From: Flavobacteriales bacterium
Lineage (GTDB): Bacteria > Bacteroidota > Bacteroidia > Flavobacteriales_F > PHOS-HE28
Reading direction: 5' to 3'
DNA length: 64,000 nt
NCBI GenBank assembly: GCA_019638115.1
Contig: JAHBUK010000003.1
Coordinates: 434,001 to 498,000, forward strand
Shown: in pieces, positions 7,525 to 16,870 of the stretch
Numbering within the stretch: position 1 is the first letter of the stretch
How the letters are laid out: the number at the start of each line of letters is the position of its first letter
The notes under the pieces: model-generated
The model's input: only the letters and a program-made list of their open reading frames with translations
Database searches by the model: none
Told to the model about the DNA's origin: nothing
Translations under genes and position numbers: made by a program

Positions 7525-8338
7525 GGGTGCCGTTGGCGCTCCAGTGCCCTTGTTCCACAGGAACCGCAGCCCAACCGATGCGGCGCATGAGCGCACTGAA
7601 CACCTGCGGGTCCCCGCTGGTGGTGCAGCGGATGTCGCCTGTTGCAGTTGCCGGGGCTTCCAAGCCATGCTCCACAAGCAGGCGGCCCACCTGCCTTGCC
7701 ACCGCCGGTGCCGGATCGATCACGCGCACACCGGGGCCCAGGATGCGTTCGATGAGCGGGCGCACGATGGGGTAGTGGGTGCAGCCCAGCACCAGCGCAT
7801 CGATGCCTTGGGCCAGCATGGGTTCCAGCCAGCCGCGCAACAGGGCTTCGGTGGCGGGCGTGTCCAACTCACCGGCCTCTATGGCGGTTACCAGGCCGGG
7901 GCAGGGTTGGTGCAACACGCGTACATCGTGGGCGAAGCGTTCCACCACCGAGGCGTACACCTCCGTTTGGAAGGTGGCCGTGGTGGCGATCACGCCCACC
8001 ACACCGCTGCGTGTGTGCTCGGCGGCGGGCTTCACGGCGGGCTCCATGCCCACGAAGGGCACCATGGGCCAACGGGCGCGCAGGGCTTTGAGCGCGGCAC
8101 CGCTCGCAGTGTTGCAGGCCACCACTATCAGTTTGCAATCGCGCTCCAGCAAGGCGGCGGTGATGCCTTCGCTGAACTGGCGCACCTGCTCCAGGCTACG
8201 CTGGCCGTAGGGCATGTGGGCCGTATCCCCGAAATAGAGCAGGCGCTCCCGGGGGAGCGCCTGCTGAATGGCTGCGGTAACGGTAAGCCCGCCGATGCCG
8301 GAATCAAAAATGCCGATCGGGCGTTGGTCGTGCAACAC
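7511..8338 (-). CDS. murI: Glutamate racemase
   Basis: The enzyme converts L-glutamate to D-glutamate for peptidoglycan. Both catalytic cysteines are visible: C75 in VVACNTASG and C186 in LVLGCTHYP. The N-terminal FDSGIGGLTV motif is also present. At 275 residues it has the family's usual length. It is the last gene of the envelope run transcribed from about 16796 down to here and starts 4 bases after the ompH-like gene ends. Its 3' end overlaps the duplicated anhydrase tail on the other strand. Confidence 0.95.
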   Translation of the reverse strand: MLHDQRPIGIFDSGIGGLTVTAAIQQALPRERLLYFGDTAHMPYGQRSLEQVRQFSEGITAALLERDCKLIVVACNTASGAALKALRARWPMVPFVGMEPAVKPAAEHTRSGVVGVIATTATFQTEVYASVVERFAHDVRVLHQPCPGLVTAIEAGELDTPATEALLRGWLEPMLAQGIDALVLGCTHYPIVRPLIERILGPGVRVIDPAPAVARQVGRLLVEHGLEAPATATGDIRCTTSGDPQVFSALMRRIGWAAVPVEQGHWSANGTLTLP

Positions 8339-8342
8339 GGGA

Positions 8343-8849
8343 TCAGATGCCGAGCTTGGTCTTCACCAGGGGCATGATGTCCTCGCCTTTGTCGAAGTAG
8401 AGCACGAAGCCGGTGCTGGTGTCGAACACGTAGGTGAAGTTGTTCGCTTTGGCCACTTCATCGATGGCTTTGTTGGTGCGCTCCACCATGGGGCGCAGCA
8501 ACTCTTCCTCCTGGCGGGCGAGGTCTTCCTGCGCTTTTTCCTGGGCGGCTTGGATCCGCTGTTCCATCTCATTGATGTCGCGGATCATGGCCTGCTGCTG
8601 GGTCTGCGTCATGTTCTGGCCATCGCGCTGTGCTTGCTCCACCATGCTCTGGTATTCGGCGCCCATGGCTTTGAGGCGGCGCTCCAGTTCTTCAGCGAAC
8701 TTTTGCATCTTGGCTTCGGCATCCTTTCGCTCAGGCAGCATCAGCATGAGCTTCTGGCGGTCGATGTGGCCGAGCTTGAGGTCGGTCTGGGCGAGGGCGG
8801 AAGGTGCTGCGCTGAGCAGCATTACAACGGCCAATACGAGCTGTTTCAT
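8343..8849 (-). CDS. OmpH/Skp-family periplasmic chaperone (second copy)
   Basis: A signal peptide (residues 1-20, ending SALAQ) is followed by the OmpH/Skp fold: a short beta core (LGHIDRQKLM) with long charged helices (about 45-125) that make the tentacles, closing with FTYVFDTSTGFVLYFDKGEDI. It should hold unfolded outer-membrane proteins in the periplasm for the Bam machine. It follows the first ompH gene after 15 bases. Pairs of such genes behind bamA are normal in Flavobacteriales. Confidence 0.9.
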   Translation of the reverse strand: MKQLVLAVVMLLSAAPSALAQTDLKLGHIDRQKLMLMLPERKDAEAKMQKFAEELERRLKAMGAEYQSMVEQAQRDGQNMTQTQQQAMIRDINEMEQRIQAAQEKAQEDLARQEEELLRPMVERTNKAIDEVAKANNFTYVFDTSTGFVLYFDKGEDIMPLVKTKLGI

Positions 8850-8864
8850 CTTCGTGTAGGTATT

Positions 8865-9515
8865 CTATCGTGGTTTTACTTCCTGCCCACCGCGGTTTTG
8901 GTCGGGCTTTTGCGGCGTGCGACCACCACCATCATCGATGGGGTCCTCGCCGAATTCATCCTGGTCTTTGCTGCCTGCGCTGCCCTCTTTGCCGGGGCGC
9001 ACGCCGAGCTTTCTCAATACGGCGTCGCTCTTATCGTACTTCTCGCTGGCGAAGAGCAGGTTGCTGCTGGGCCCGCCAAGGTCGAAAATGGCCACGTAGC
9101 TGGTGCCGGCCACTTCCTTGATGGCCGCATACACGCGATCCTGCACGGGCTGTATCAGCTCCTGGCGCTTTTTGAAGAGGTCGCCATTGGGGCCGAAGCG
9201 ACGCTTTTGCAGGTCGCGCGCTTCGCGTTCGCGGCGCTCGATCTCCTCCATGCGTGAGCGCTTCATCTCTTCGGTGAGCAGAATGGCTTCGGCATTGTAA
9301 GCATCACGCAGACGCTTGATCTGCTGGTAACGCTCATCGATCTCGTCCTGCCACTGTTTGGAGTAGCGGTCCAGCTCCTTCTGGGCCGCGTTGTAATCAT
9401 CCAAACGCTCCAATATGTACTTGGTGTTGACGAACGCGATGCGTTGCGCCTTCGCTTCCAGCACGCTAAGCAGCGCGCACAGGAGGATCGCCGGAAAAAG
9501 GAGGGTGCGTTTCAT
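8865..9515 (-). CDS. OmpH/Skp-family periplasmic chaperone (first copy)
   Basis: After a signal peptide (1-23, ending LEAKAQ), the beta core RIAFVNTKYILERL leads into long coiled-coil-like helices (about 40-120), then SYVAIFDLGG...LFAS. The 216-residue protein has an extra low-complexity tail (about 175-216) rich in G, D, K and P that the 8343-8849 copy lacks. It starts 31 bases after the bamA stop, consistent with supplying a chaperone for BamA substrates. A weak TACATTCG box upstream (9526-9533, minus) might give it extra transcription. Confidence 0.9.
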   Translation of the reverse strand: MKRTLLFPAILLCALLSVLEAKAQRIAFVNTKYILERLDDYNAAQKELDRYSKQWQDEIDERYQQIKRLRDAYNAEAILLTEEMKRSRMEEIERREREARDLQKRRFGPNGDLFKKRQELIQPVQDRVYAAIKEVAGTSYVAIFDLGGPSSNLLFASEKYDKSDAVLRKLGVRPGKEGSAGSKDQDEFGEDPIDDGGGRTPQKPDQNRGGQEVKPR

Positions 9516-9546
9516 GGAAGGCCAGCGAATGTAAAGCGATCAGCAA

Positions 9547-12096
9547 TTAGAGTTCGCCAAGATCTATGCCGATCGAGAAGTGGAACTGACTGCGGGACAT
9601 GTTGGGCGCGCCGGGCACATCGTTCAAACGCCAGCCGTAGTCCAGGCCCATGGGGCCGAACATGGGCAGGAACAGACGCAGGCCCACACCGGCGGAACGG
9701 TAAAGGTTGAAGGGGTCGAACTCGGACAGGCTGCCCCAGGTATTTCCGGCTTCCATGAAGCCCAGGGTGTAGATGGTGGCCGATGGATTGAGGGACACCG
9801 GGAAGCGCAATTCCGCCGTGTACTTGGATACCACGAAGTTGCCGGTGGATGGCGTGAGGGAGAAATCGTCGTAGCCACGCAGGGAAACGATCTCGCGCCC
9901 ATCGAGGATGAAACCCGTGAGCGGTATACCACCCATGTAGAAGCGATCGAACGGAGCATCGCCGATGGCTGTGTTGTAACGGCCCAGGTAGCCGAAGCCG
10001 GCGCGCGTCATCAACACCAGGTTATGTCCGCTTTTGCTGCGGGTAAGCTTGTTGTACCACTGGGTGGAGAACTTCCACTTGTGGAACTCGGCCAGCCGGT
10101 AGCGTTCGGCCGGCTCCATGTTCGCCCAGTCCCGCACGTTACCGGTCAAGCGTTGGTCGATCAACGACCAGGGCGGCGTGGCTTTCAGCGTAAGGCTCAC
10201 GTCGGAACCGGTGCGGGCGAAGAAGGGCTGGTCCACCGAGTTGCGGGAGAACTGGGCCGTGTAGCTGATCACGTTGCTGATGCCCGAACTGAAACCCAAC
10301 TGGATCTGCCCTGTGCCGGTGCCGAAATTGTCCAAGTTGTAATTCTGCAAACCGATGGTCTGCCGCAGGATGAAGAAGTCATCCGGCCACTGCAGGCGTT
10401 TACCCAGGCCCACCGAAGCGCCGGTGATTAGCAACGAAGAGCGCAAGGGGTTGGCGATGGGGCCATCGGGCGAGCTGATGGTCTTGCTTTGGCCGTTGGT
10501 CTGCACGCTGTGGTATACCGAGAAGCTGAGCGCGTTGGGCTTGCGGCCACCCAGCCAGGGCTCCACGAAGCTCATGCTGTAGCTCTGGAAGAAGCGTCCG
10601 TTGGTCTGTGCGCGCAGGTTCAACGTTTGCCCATCGCCACTGGGCAATGGGGTCCATGCCTTCCCGTTGAACAGGTTGCGCATGGAGAAGTTGGTGAAGG
10701 AGAGGCCCAGGGAAAGCACCAATCGGCCCACGCCGTAACCGCCGCTCAGTTCCAAGCGGTCGCTCGGTTTTTCCTCCACGGTGTACTCCAGGTCCACCGT
10801 GCCGGTGCGTGGGTCCTGAACGGGGTTCACGCCCAACGCTTCGGGGTTGAAATAGCCGAGGTTGGCCAGTTCGCGCTGGGTGCGGATCACATCGCTCCGG
10901 TTGAAGAGCTGCCCCGGTTTGGACCGGATCTCGCGCCGCACCACATGCTCGTTGGTCTTGGTGTTGCCCAGTATGATCACGTTGCGGATGCGGTACTGGC
11001 GCCCTTCGCGGATGCGAATCTCCAGGTCTATGCTGTCCCCCTCGGCCAACAGTTCCACCGGTTCGGGATAGAAGCCGAGGTAGCCATCGTCCATGTACAG
11101 CGAGCTCACATCCATGCCGCTGGGGTTCATGTACAGGCGGCTTTCCAGCAGTCGCTTGTTGTACACATCGCCCTTGCGGATGTTCAGGATGCTGTCCAAC
11201 CGGGAACTCCGGTACTTGGTGTTGCCGGTCCAGGTGATGTTGCGGAAATGGAATTGGGCGCCTTCATCAACGGTCACCTCCACCTGCACGCGGTCGGTAC
11301 TCACGTCGTACACGGTGTCGTGGGTAATGGTGGCGTTGCGGTAGCCCTTCTCGTTGTAGAGGTCGATCACCCGGGCGCGGTCGTTCTTGAATTCCGCAGG
11401 CAGGAATTTGCTGCTGCCGAAAATGTTCCACCACACCTTGCGGCGGGTCTTCTTCATCGCCTTGCGCAGCTTGCCATCGCTGATGGCGCTGTTGCCATGG
11501 AAGACCACGTCCTTGATCTTCACCTTGGGGCCTTTGTTCACCTTCACCAGCAGCCACACGGCATTGGCACGGGCCGTATCGGCGTTCTCCACAATGTTCA
11601 CCGTGGTGCGCATGAAGCCTTTTTCGCTGAAGTAGCGACGGATGGCCAAGCGTGTGTTGGTCAATAGCGCTTCGGTGACCTGCTGTCCTGCAACGAGCTT
11701 GATCTCATCGCGGATCTTGTCGGTCTCGCTGCGCGAAAGCCCTTCATATTTGGTGAACAACAGCTTGGGTTGTTCCTGCACGATGATGTTGAGGAAAATG
11801 GTGCGCCCGCGGATCTCGGCGGCTTCGATGCGCACATCGCTGAAGAGCTTCTGGTCCCACAGGTTGCGCATGGCCTTGGTGATCCGTTCCCCGGGCACCT
11901 GGATCTTTTCGCCCACCACCAGGCCGGCGAAGAGCTTCACGGCGTTGGCATCAGTGTTCACGGTACCGCTCACGGTTATGCCGCCGATCTCGTACTCCTC
12001 GGGAAAACCATAGTCCATGGTCTTTTCCCGGGTTACTTGGGCCCACAGCGCCAAGGGCCCGAGGATCAGGAGGAGAAAGTGGAACAGGCGGATCAT
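9547..12096 (-). CDS. bamA: Outer membrane protein assembly factor BamA
   Basis: I chose the ATG at 12096 because a signal peptide follows directly (MIRLFHFLLLILGPLALWAQ) and the codon overlaps the uppS stop as ATGA. The 849-residue protein has tandem POTRA domains over about residues 30-420 (IGGITVSGTVNTDANAVKL; DVVFHGNSAISDGKLRKAM; NVIILGNTKTNEHVVRREI) and an Omp85 barrel over about 450-849. BamA inserts beta-barrel proteins into the outer membrane. The adjacent Skp-like chaperones fit this role. Confidence 0.95.
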   Translation of the reverse strand: MIRLFHFLLLILGPLALWAQVTREKTMDYGFPEEYEIGGITVSGTVNTDANAVKLFAGLVVGEKIQVPGERITKAMRNLWDQKLFSDVRIEAAEIRGRTIFLNIIVQEQPKLLFTKYEGLSRSETDKIRDEIKLVAGQQVTEALLTNTRLAIRRYFSEKGFMRTTVNIVENADTARANAVWLLVKVNKGPKVKIKDVVFHGNSAISDGKLRKAMKKTRRKVWWNIFGSSKFLPAEFKNDRARVIDLYNEKGYRNATITHDTVYDVSTDRVQVEVTVDEGAQFHFRNITWTGNTKYRSSRLDSILNIRKGDVYNKRLLESRLYMNPSGMDVSSLYMDDGYLGFYPEPVELLAEGDSIDLEIRIREGRQYRIRNVIILGNTKTNEHVVRREIRSKPGQLFNRSDVIRTQRELANLGYFNPEALGVNPVQDPRTGTVDLEYTVEEKPSDRLELSGGYGVGRLVLSLGLSFTNFSMRNLFNGKAWTPLPSGDGQTLNLRAQTNGRFFQSYSMSFVEPWLGGRKPNALSFSVYHSVQTNGQSKTISSPDGPIANPLRSSLLITGASVGLGKRLQWPDDFFILRQTIGLQNYNLDNFGTGTGQIQLGFSSGISNVISYTAQFSRNSVDQPFFARTGSDVSLTLKATPPWSLIDQRLTGNVRDWANMEPAERYRLAEFHKWKFSTQWYNKLTRSKSGHNLVLMTRAGFGYLGRYNTAIGDAPFDRFYMGGIPLTGFILDGREIVSLRGYDDFSLTPSTGNFVVSKYTAELRFPVSLNPSATIYTLGFMEAGNTWGSLSEFDPFNLYRSAGVGLRLFLPMFGPMGLDYGWRLNDVPGAPNMSRSQFHFSIGIDLGEL

Positions 12097-12869
12097 GGCG
12101 TGGGAGGTGCTACCTGTTCGCTGATCCGGCCGAAACGGCGTTCGCGTTGCTGGTAGTCGAGTACGGCTTGGAAAAGGTGGCTCTTGCGGAAGTCGGGCCA
12201 GAAATCGGGTGTGAACCACAACTCGGCGTAGGCGATCTGCCACAGGAGGAAGTTGCTGATGCGCTGCTCTCCACTGGTGCGGATCAGCAGTTCGGGGTCG
12301 GGCATGCCGTGGGTGCTGAGCAGCCCGCTCACGGTGTTCTCATCGATGCGCTCGGGGTCGAGGGTGCCGGCTTGCGCCTGCTGCGCCGCGGCCTTCACCA
12401 TGTTCACGATCTCCCAGCGCGCGCTGTAGCTCAGGGCCAGGGTAAGGGTGATGCGGGTGTTGCCCGCGGTGCGCGCTATGCCTTGCTGCAAGGTCTGGCG
12501 GCAGCTTTCGGGCAGGCTGGCCAGGTCGCCGATTGCATGCAGGCGAACTCCGTTCTCGTGCAGCTCGTCGATCTCGTCCACCACGGTCTTCACCAACAGG
12601 TCCATCAGGGCGTTCACCTCTTCGGTGGGCCGGTTCCAGTTCTCGGTGCTGAAGGCGTAGAGCGTGAGGTAGGAGATGCCGATCTCCCGCGCCGCAGTAA
12701 GGGCTTCGCGCACGGAACGCACTCCGTTGGCATGGCCCACCAACCTGTGCTCGCCGTGCTGCTTGGCCCAGCGCCCGTTGCCGTCCATGATGATGGCCAC
12801 ATGCCGGGGCACGCGGTCGGCATCAATGCGCGACTTCAGTTCTTGGAGCAGGGACTCGGAGTGGGGCAC
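12093..12869 (-). CDS. uppS: Isoprenyl (undecaprenyl) diphosphate synthase
   Basis: The cis-prenyltransferase signature IIMDGNGRWAKQHG carries the catalytic Asp, and the C-terminal DLLIRTSGEQRISNFLLWQIAY is also present. The enzyme makes the C55 lipid carrier for peptidoglycan and O-antigen. I prefer the GTG at 12869, which gives 258 residues and lies about 20 bases after the porG stop. The longer ATG start at 12923 overlaps porG by 35 bases and adds 18 residues without family support. The stop overlaps the bamA start. Confidence 0.92.
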   Translation of the reverse strand: MPHSESLLQELKSRIDADRVPRHVAIIMDGNGRWAKQHGEHRLVGHANGVRSVREALTAAREIGISYLTLYAFSTENWNRPTEEVNALMDLLVKTVVDEIDELHENGVRLHAIGDLASLPESCRQTLQQGIARTAGNTRITLTLALSYSARWEIVNMVKAAAQQAQAGTLDPERIDENTVSGLLSTHGMPDPELLIRTSGEQRISNFLLWQIAYAELWFTPDFWPDFRKSHLFQAVLDYQQRERRFGRISEQVAPPTP

Positions 12870-12888
12870 GGTGCAGGCGGAAAGGTGC

Positions 12889-13734
12889 TCAGCGTTTGCG
12901 ACGGGTCCAGTTGTACTGGGCATCGCAGTCGGTGAACTTGGTGATCACGTAAGTGATGGAAAGGCCGGTGTAGTTGTACCAGTCGCGCGTGTTGCTGTCG
13001 CCACGGGCGCGGCCCGCATTGCTGAAACCGGGTATCGCGTTCAGGCCGCTGCGGTCGGCAAGGGCTGCGGACAGCGGGCCGTTCTCGAAGGCGAGTATGT
13101 CGTTGTCCACATAGGTGCCGCTCACATCGTCGATGTAGTCGGTGTAGGTGCGGCGCAGGCCGTATTCCACCTGCACATCGATGCGCCCCAGGTTGAACTT
13201 GAGGCCGGCCCCGAAGGGGATGCAGAACTGGTCCACCTTGTAGGTCTCGCTACCGGGCCGCACGGAGGTGCCCTGGCCCTCGGTGCCCAAGGGTTGCAGG
13301 TCGTACCAGGTGTCGTCCAACTGGGCCTGCGGGTTGGCGCGGAAGTAGCCCAGACCGGCGAACATGAAGGGGGTCCACTTGCGGCCACCTTTGTAGGTGC
13401 GGTACTGGAAGAAGTTGATCTCGAACAGCCCGGAGAGCTCGAACAGCCGCGACCGGAAGTGCAGGTTGCGCAACACCTGGAGGCTGTCGCTGCTGTTGCT
13501 GTCGTAGGCTTGCAGGTTGCCGTAGAGCCCTTGCAGGCGGAGCGCCAGCCGGTCGGTGATGTTGTGGCGGAACACCAGGCCACCACCCAGGCGGGTGTCC
13601 TTAGGGTAATGCTTGGTGGGGTTCAGGTCGCCGATGTAGAAGAGCGTACCGCCCGTAATGCCCACCTCGTTGGTCTGGGCACGCAGACCCACCCCCGCGA
13701 TCAGGAAGCAAAAGGCTATGGCAATGCGGAACAT
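12889..13734 (-). CDS. porG: PorG-like T9SS outer-membrane component (DUF6089)
   Basis: The ATG at 13734 is followed by a signal peptide (about 1-19, ending GVGLRAQ) and a 281-residue small beta-barrel protein (VGITGGTLFYIGDLNP at the mature start; FMFAGLGYF and GAGLKFNLGRIDVQVEYGLR strands). This is the DUF6089 family. Its Porphyromonas member PorG is an outer-membrane part of the type IX secretion system. The location directly before uppS and bamA is the conserved Flavobacteriales arrangement. It supports the T9SS cargo calls made elsewhere in the window. Confidence 0.82.
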   Translation of the reverse strand: MFRIAIAFCFLIAGVGLRAQTNEVGITGGTLFYIGDLNPTKHYPKDTRLGGGLVFRHNITDRLALRLQGLYGNLQAYDSNSSDSLQVLRNLHFRSRLFELSGLFEINFFQYRTYKGGRKWTPFMFAGLGYFRANPQAQLDDTWYDLQPLGTEGQGTSVRPGSETYKVDQFCIPFGAGLKFNLGRIDVQVEYGLRRTYTDYIDDVSGTYVDNDILAFENGPLSAALADRSGLNAIPGFSNAGRARGDSNTRDWYNYTGLSITYVITKFTDCDAQYNWTRRKR

Positions 13735-13811
13735 CGGCTGCACAACGCAGGGCGCCGCCGCTTGGTATGGGCGGCGTTCGGGGGCCGAAGTTAACCGAAC
13801 GGCCAGTTCCA

Positions 13812-14696
13812 TCAGGGGGTGTGCACGCTGCGCAGGTCCAGCCCCCAATTCAGCTTGGTGCGCAGGGTGTCCAGAAAGCTGCTGCCTTCCAGCTGCACGA
13901 GCTTTACGGCGTAGGGTGCGCGGCGGATGGTGACCGTGCCTTGCCCGTCGATGTCCACCCCCCGCGAATCAAGGTTGAGCAGGCAGCGGTCGTTGCGGGC
14001 CTCCAGCTGCAGGCGTATGGTGTAGTGGTCGGGCACTACGAAGGGGCGCACGTTGAGGTTGTGCGGGGAGATGGGGTTGATCACCAGCGCACCGCTGGTG
14101 GGGTGCAGGATGGGGCCGCCGCAACTCAGGGAGTAAGCGGTGCTGCCGGTGGGGGTGGCAATGATCAGCCCGTCGACCCAGTAGGTGTTCAGGAATTCCT
14201 CGCCCAGGTGTACGTGAACGGCCACCATGCTTGCGCTGTCGCGCTTGGTCACGCTCACCTCGTTCAGGGCGAAGTTCCGATCCCCCAGCAGCTCGCGGTG
14301 GTCGGTCACCTCCAGCAGGCTGCGGTCCTGCAAGGCATAGCGGCCCTGCGCCAGGGCGGCGAGCGCTTCATCCACCTGCTCCAAACGAACGCTGGAAAGG
14401 AAGCCCAAGCGCCCAAGGTTGATGCCCAGCACGGGAACCCCGCTGCGTGCCGTGCGCGCCACGGTGTCCAACAGGGTGCCATCGCCGCCCAGGCCCATCC
14501 ACAGGTCCAGCTCGTCGTGGCGGCCATCATCGGGCAGCACCGGAAGTGTTACCGGGTGTCCCAAGGAGTGGAGCCATTGGGCCAGCGTGGCAGTGAGGTG
14601 GGGCGCCAGGCCGTGCGCCTGCATGCGGTGCAGCACGTGCACCAAGGGCTCGGCGTTGCCGGGGGCCATTTCGCGGCCGTGTACTGCTACTTGCAT
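13812..14696 (-). CDS. nadK: NAD kinase
   Basis: The GGDGT motif at residues 70-74, the NE pair at 145-146 (ALNEVSV) and TPTGSTAYSLSCGGPI identify an ATP-NAD kinase that makes NADP+. The 294-residue length is typical. It starts 4 bases after the Omp85-like gene ends, and 77 bases separate it from porG. That gap holds a TAACTTCG sequence (13786-13793, minus) that may drive porG. Confidence 0.95.
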   Translation of the reverse strand: MQVAVHGREMAPGNAEPLVHVLHRMQAHGLAPHLTATLAQWLHSLGHPVTLPVLPDDGRHDELDLWMGLGGDGTLLDTVARTARSGVPVLGINLGRLGFLSSVRLEQVDEALAALAQGRYALQDRSLLEVTDHRELLGDRNFALNEVSVTKRDSASMVAVHVHLGEEFLNTYWVDGLIIATPTGSTAYSLSCGGPILHPTSGALVINPISPHNLNVRPFVVPDHYTIRLQLEARNDRCLLNLDSRGVDIDGQGTVTIRRAPYAVKLVQLEGSSFLDTLRTKLNWGLDLRSVHTP

Positions 14697-14700
14697 GGCA

Positions 14701-16137
14701 TCAGAAGGGTTGACTGAAATGTAGGAAGAAACCGTGCTCTCCCAAGGCGTTGAAGCTGTATTCGCCGCGTATCACCTGGTCGTAGCTGCTCACCAGGTCG
14801 AGGCCCACGCCGTAGCCGCTCAGCCAGGTGTTCGCCAGGAAATTGGTTGCGGCATAGCGGCCGTCCCATACGCGCCCGGCATCAGCGAAGGCGTGTGCAT
14901 ACAGGGCGAAGTGCAGGGTGCGGAAGGCTTCCAGGGGCACGGCCTCCACGCGGTAGTTGCGGGGCTTCACCAGTTGGTACACGAAGTTGCCGCGGCCCAG
15001 GGCGAAGTGCTCGCCGTCCACCACGTAGTACTCGTAGCCGCGCACGTAGTGCCCGTAGCCCAATCCCTCCTGCACGTAGTAGGGTGGGGTGCCGAAGGTG
15101 TACTTGCCGCGCATGGAAAGGGCCAGGGTGATGTTCTCGTGCACTTTCCACCAGCGTTTGCCGGTTGCGTAGAGCGTGGTGATGTCCGGCGCGTTCTCGT
15201 CCAGCAGCCCCAGCCCGTAACGGTCCAGGCGGCCCTCCAGGTAGTGGCCGCTGCGGGGGAAGAAGCGCACGTCCCGCTTGTCCCAGACAAAGGTGTAGCC
15301 CAGCGAGAGGAAGGTGCTGTTGGTTGCGAAGCCGTTGAAGTAGTCCAGGGCCGTGTTCACCACGGTGTCGGCCACATCGGCACTGGTGTACCCGATGCGC
15401 CAGTGGTGCCGGATGTCGTGGTTGCGGCGAAGGGTCACTTCGGCCTCGCCATAACGTTCTGTGCGGTTGGGGCCATCGGGGTTGGCCAGCAGGATGCGCA
15501 GGTTCTCCGAGGTGCCTGCCGTAACCTCCGCCTGTTGCAGGTAGCCGCCGCCAATGCTGAGCCCCCAGCGCTGGCGCCGGTCTATGTAGGGTGCCTTGTA
15601 GTGCAGCGCGAAACGCTGCGCGTAGCCGAACTGGGCCATGGCGTAGATGGTCTCGTTGAGGCCCCGGAAATTGTAGCGGTACAGGTACACGCCGTAGTTC
15701 ACGCGGCTCAGGTCCTTGGTGAGCCACCAGGTGTTGAAGTTGGGGTCGGCCAGATCGAAGACCACGGCGGGCCACAGGTACCAGCGTTCGTTCACGGTTA
15801 CTTCCACAATGACATTGCGCGGATCGATGTAGAGGGGCAGTACGGCCACGGTGTTGAAGAGGCCGGTGTTCAGCAGGTTCTGGCGACTGCGCTCCAGGCG
15901 TTCGTAGAAGCGCTCACTGTTCATGGTGTCGCCTTCCTTCACCAGCAGTTCGCGCAGGATGATGTGCTCGCGGGTAACCTTGTTGCCGACCACCGAAAGG
16001 CCGATCACCTGCACGGTGGGATGGATGGCCAGCGCGGGGGTCTGCGCGTGCGAACGGCTCCACCCGCAAAGGAGGCCAAGTACCAACAGGGCTACCGGAC
16101 AACGGAACATGCCAGCGCAAAGATGCTCCAGCTTCAC
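14701..16137 (-). CDS. Small Omp85-superfamily outer-membrane protein with one POTRA domain
   Basis: A signal sequence (ending SRSHAQ) is followed by one POTRA-like domain (about residues 40-115; VIGLSVVGNKVTREHIILRE) and a 16-strand-type barrel reaching the C-terminal phenylalanine (FFLHFSQPF). At 478 residues it is much shorter than BamA, and its function in Bacteroidota is undefined. The ATG at 16137 overlaps the CBS gene stop (ATGA). A second ATG at 16110 starts closer to the signal peptide and has GCATCTTTG just before it, so that start is also possible. Confidence 0.85.
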   Translation of the reverse strand: MKLEHLCAGMFRCPVALLVLGLLCGWSRSHAQTPALAIHPTVQVIGLSVVGNKVTREHIILRELLVKEGDTMNSERFYERLERSRQNLLNTGLFNTVAVLPLYIDPRNVIVEVTVNERWYLWPAVVFDLADPNFNTWWLTKDLSRVNYGVYLYRYNFRGLNETIYAMAQFGYAQRFALHYKAPYIDRRQRWGLSIGGGYLQQAEVTAGTSENLRILLANPDGPNRTERYGEAEVTLRRNHDIRHHWRIGYTSADVADTVVNTALDYFNGFATNSTFLSLGYTFVWDKRDVRFFPRSGHYLEGRLDRYGLGLLDENAPDITTLYATGKRWWKVHENITLALSMRGKYTFGTPPYYVQEGLGYGHYVRGYEYYVVDGEHFALGRGNFVYQLVKPRNYRVEAVPLEAFRTLHFALYAHAFADAGRVWDGRYAATNFLANTWLSGYGVGLDLVSSYDQVIRGEYSFNALGEHGFFLHFSQPF

Positions 16138-16796
16138 GGCTGCAGGTAGCGCATCAGGCCCTCGAAGCGTTCACGCAGGTCCTCCTCGGCGCGCGAGCCT
16201 TGGTAGGTGGTCTTCACATAGTAGTCGTAACGCTCGAAGGTGCGCAGGATGGAGCTGAGGTCCTCCCGGTTGATCTTCAAGGTGACCTCGATGCGGTTGC
16301 TGCCGGGCAGGCTTTGCGTGAATGCGCTGAGCAGTCGGCCGTCGTTGCCTTCCACGATCCGTGCGATCTCGTGCAGGCTGTAGTCCACCTGGTTCATCTC
16401 CAGGGTGATCACGCTACCCACTTCGCGGATGTTGGTCACTTCCGCCAGTTTCCGCAGGGCTATCTGCTCGGTGGCGGCACCCCGGTAGCGGCCCAGCTCA
16501 TCGATCACGGGCACCGCGCTCAGGTTGCGTTCCACCATCAGGCGCACCACTTCGTAGATGTGCTGTGTGCTGCGCACGAAGGGCACTTCCACGCGTTCCA
16601 TGCAACTCGAGACGGGCTCCAGCGGGGCGTTGCGGTCGCTCAGGTCCTGGTCCTTCACCAGTCCCACCAGCCGGAGGTTCTCCACCACGGGCAGGTGCGC
16701 CACGTGCAGTTCCTCCATGCGGTCCAAGGCACGCCCGATGTCGTCCTGCGGCTTCAGCGGAACCAGTTCAGGGCTTATCAGATCGGTGGCTTGCAT
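16134..16796 (-). CDS. CBS-pair plus ACT-like regulatory protein
   Basis: Two CBS motifs fill residues 1-125 ([47 protein letters not shown]), and an ACT-like domain covers about 135-205 ([23 protein letters not shown]). No catalytic domain is present. Such proteins sense adenosine nucleotides or similar ligands. It heads the minus-strand run into nadK and the envelope genes, and diverges from pdxJ. This divergent pair is conserved in Flavobacteriales; what the protein regulates is not known. Confidence 0.85.
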   Translation of the reverse strand: MQATDLISPELVPLKPQDDIGRALDRMEELHVAHLPVVENLRLVGLVKDQDLSDRNAPLEPVSSCMERVEVPFVRSTQHIYEVVRLMVERNLSAVPVIDELGRYRGAATEQIALRKLAEVTNIREVGSVITLEMNQVDYSLHEIARIVEGNDGRLLSAFTQSLPGSNRIEVTLKINREDLSSILRTFERYDYYVKTTYQGSRAEEDLRERFEGLMRYLQP

Positions 16797-16827
16797 GGCT
16801 TGAACCCGTTGATCGGCGGGCGGTCCC

Positions 16828-16835
16828 TAATTTCG
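16828..16835 (+). promoter_or_regulatory. Possible -7 promoter box for pdxJ
   Basis: TAATTTCG matches TAnnTTTG at all but one fixed position and lies 35 bases upstream of the pdxJ GTG. On the opposite strand, TACCTTGG at 16851-16858 is a similarly weak candidate for the CBS gene. Confidence 0.35.
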
Positions 16836-16870
16836 TCCCGCCCTTCGGGACCAAGGTAAAGGATCGCCCT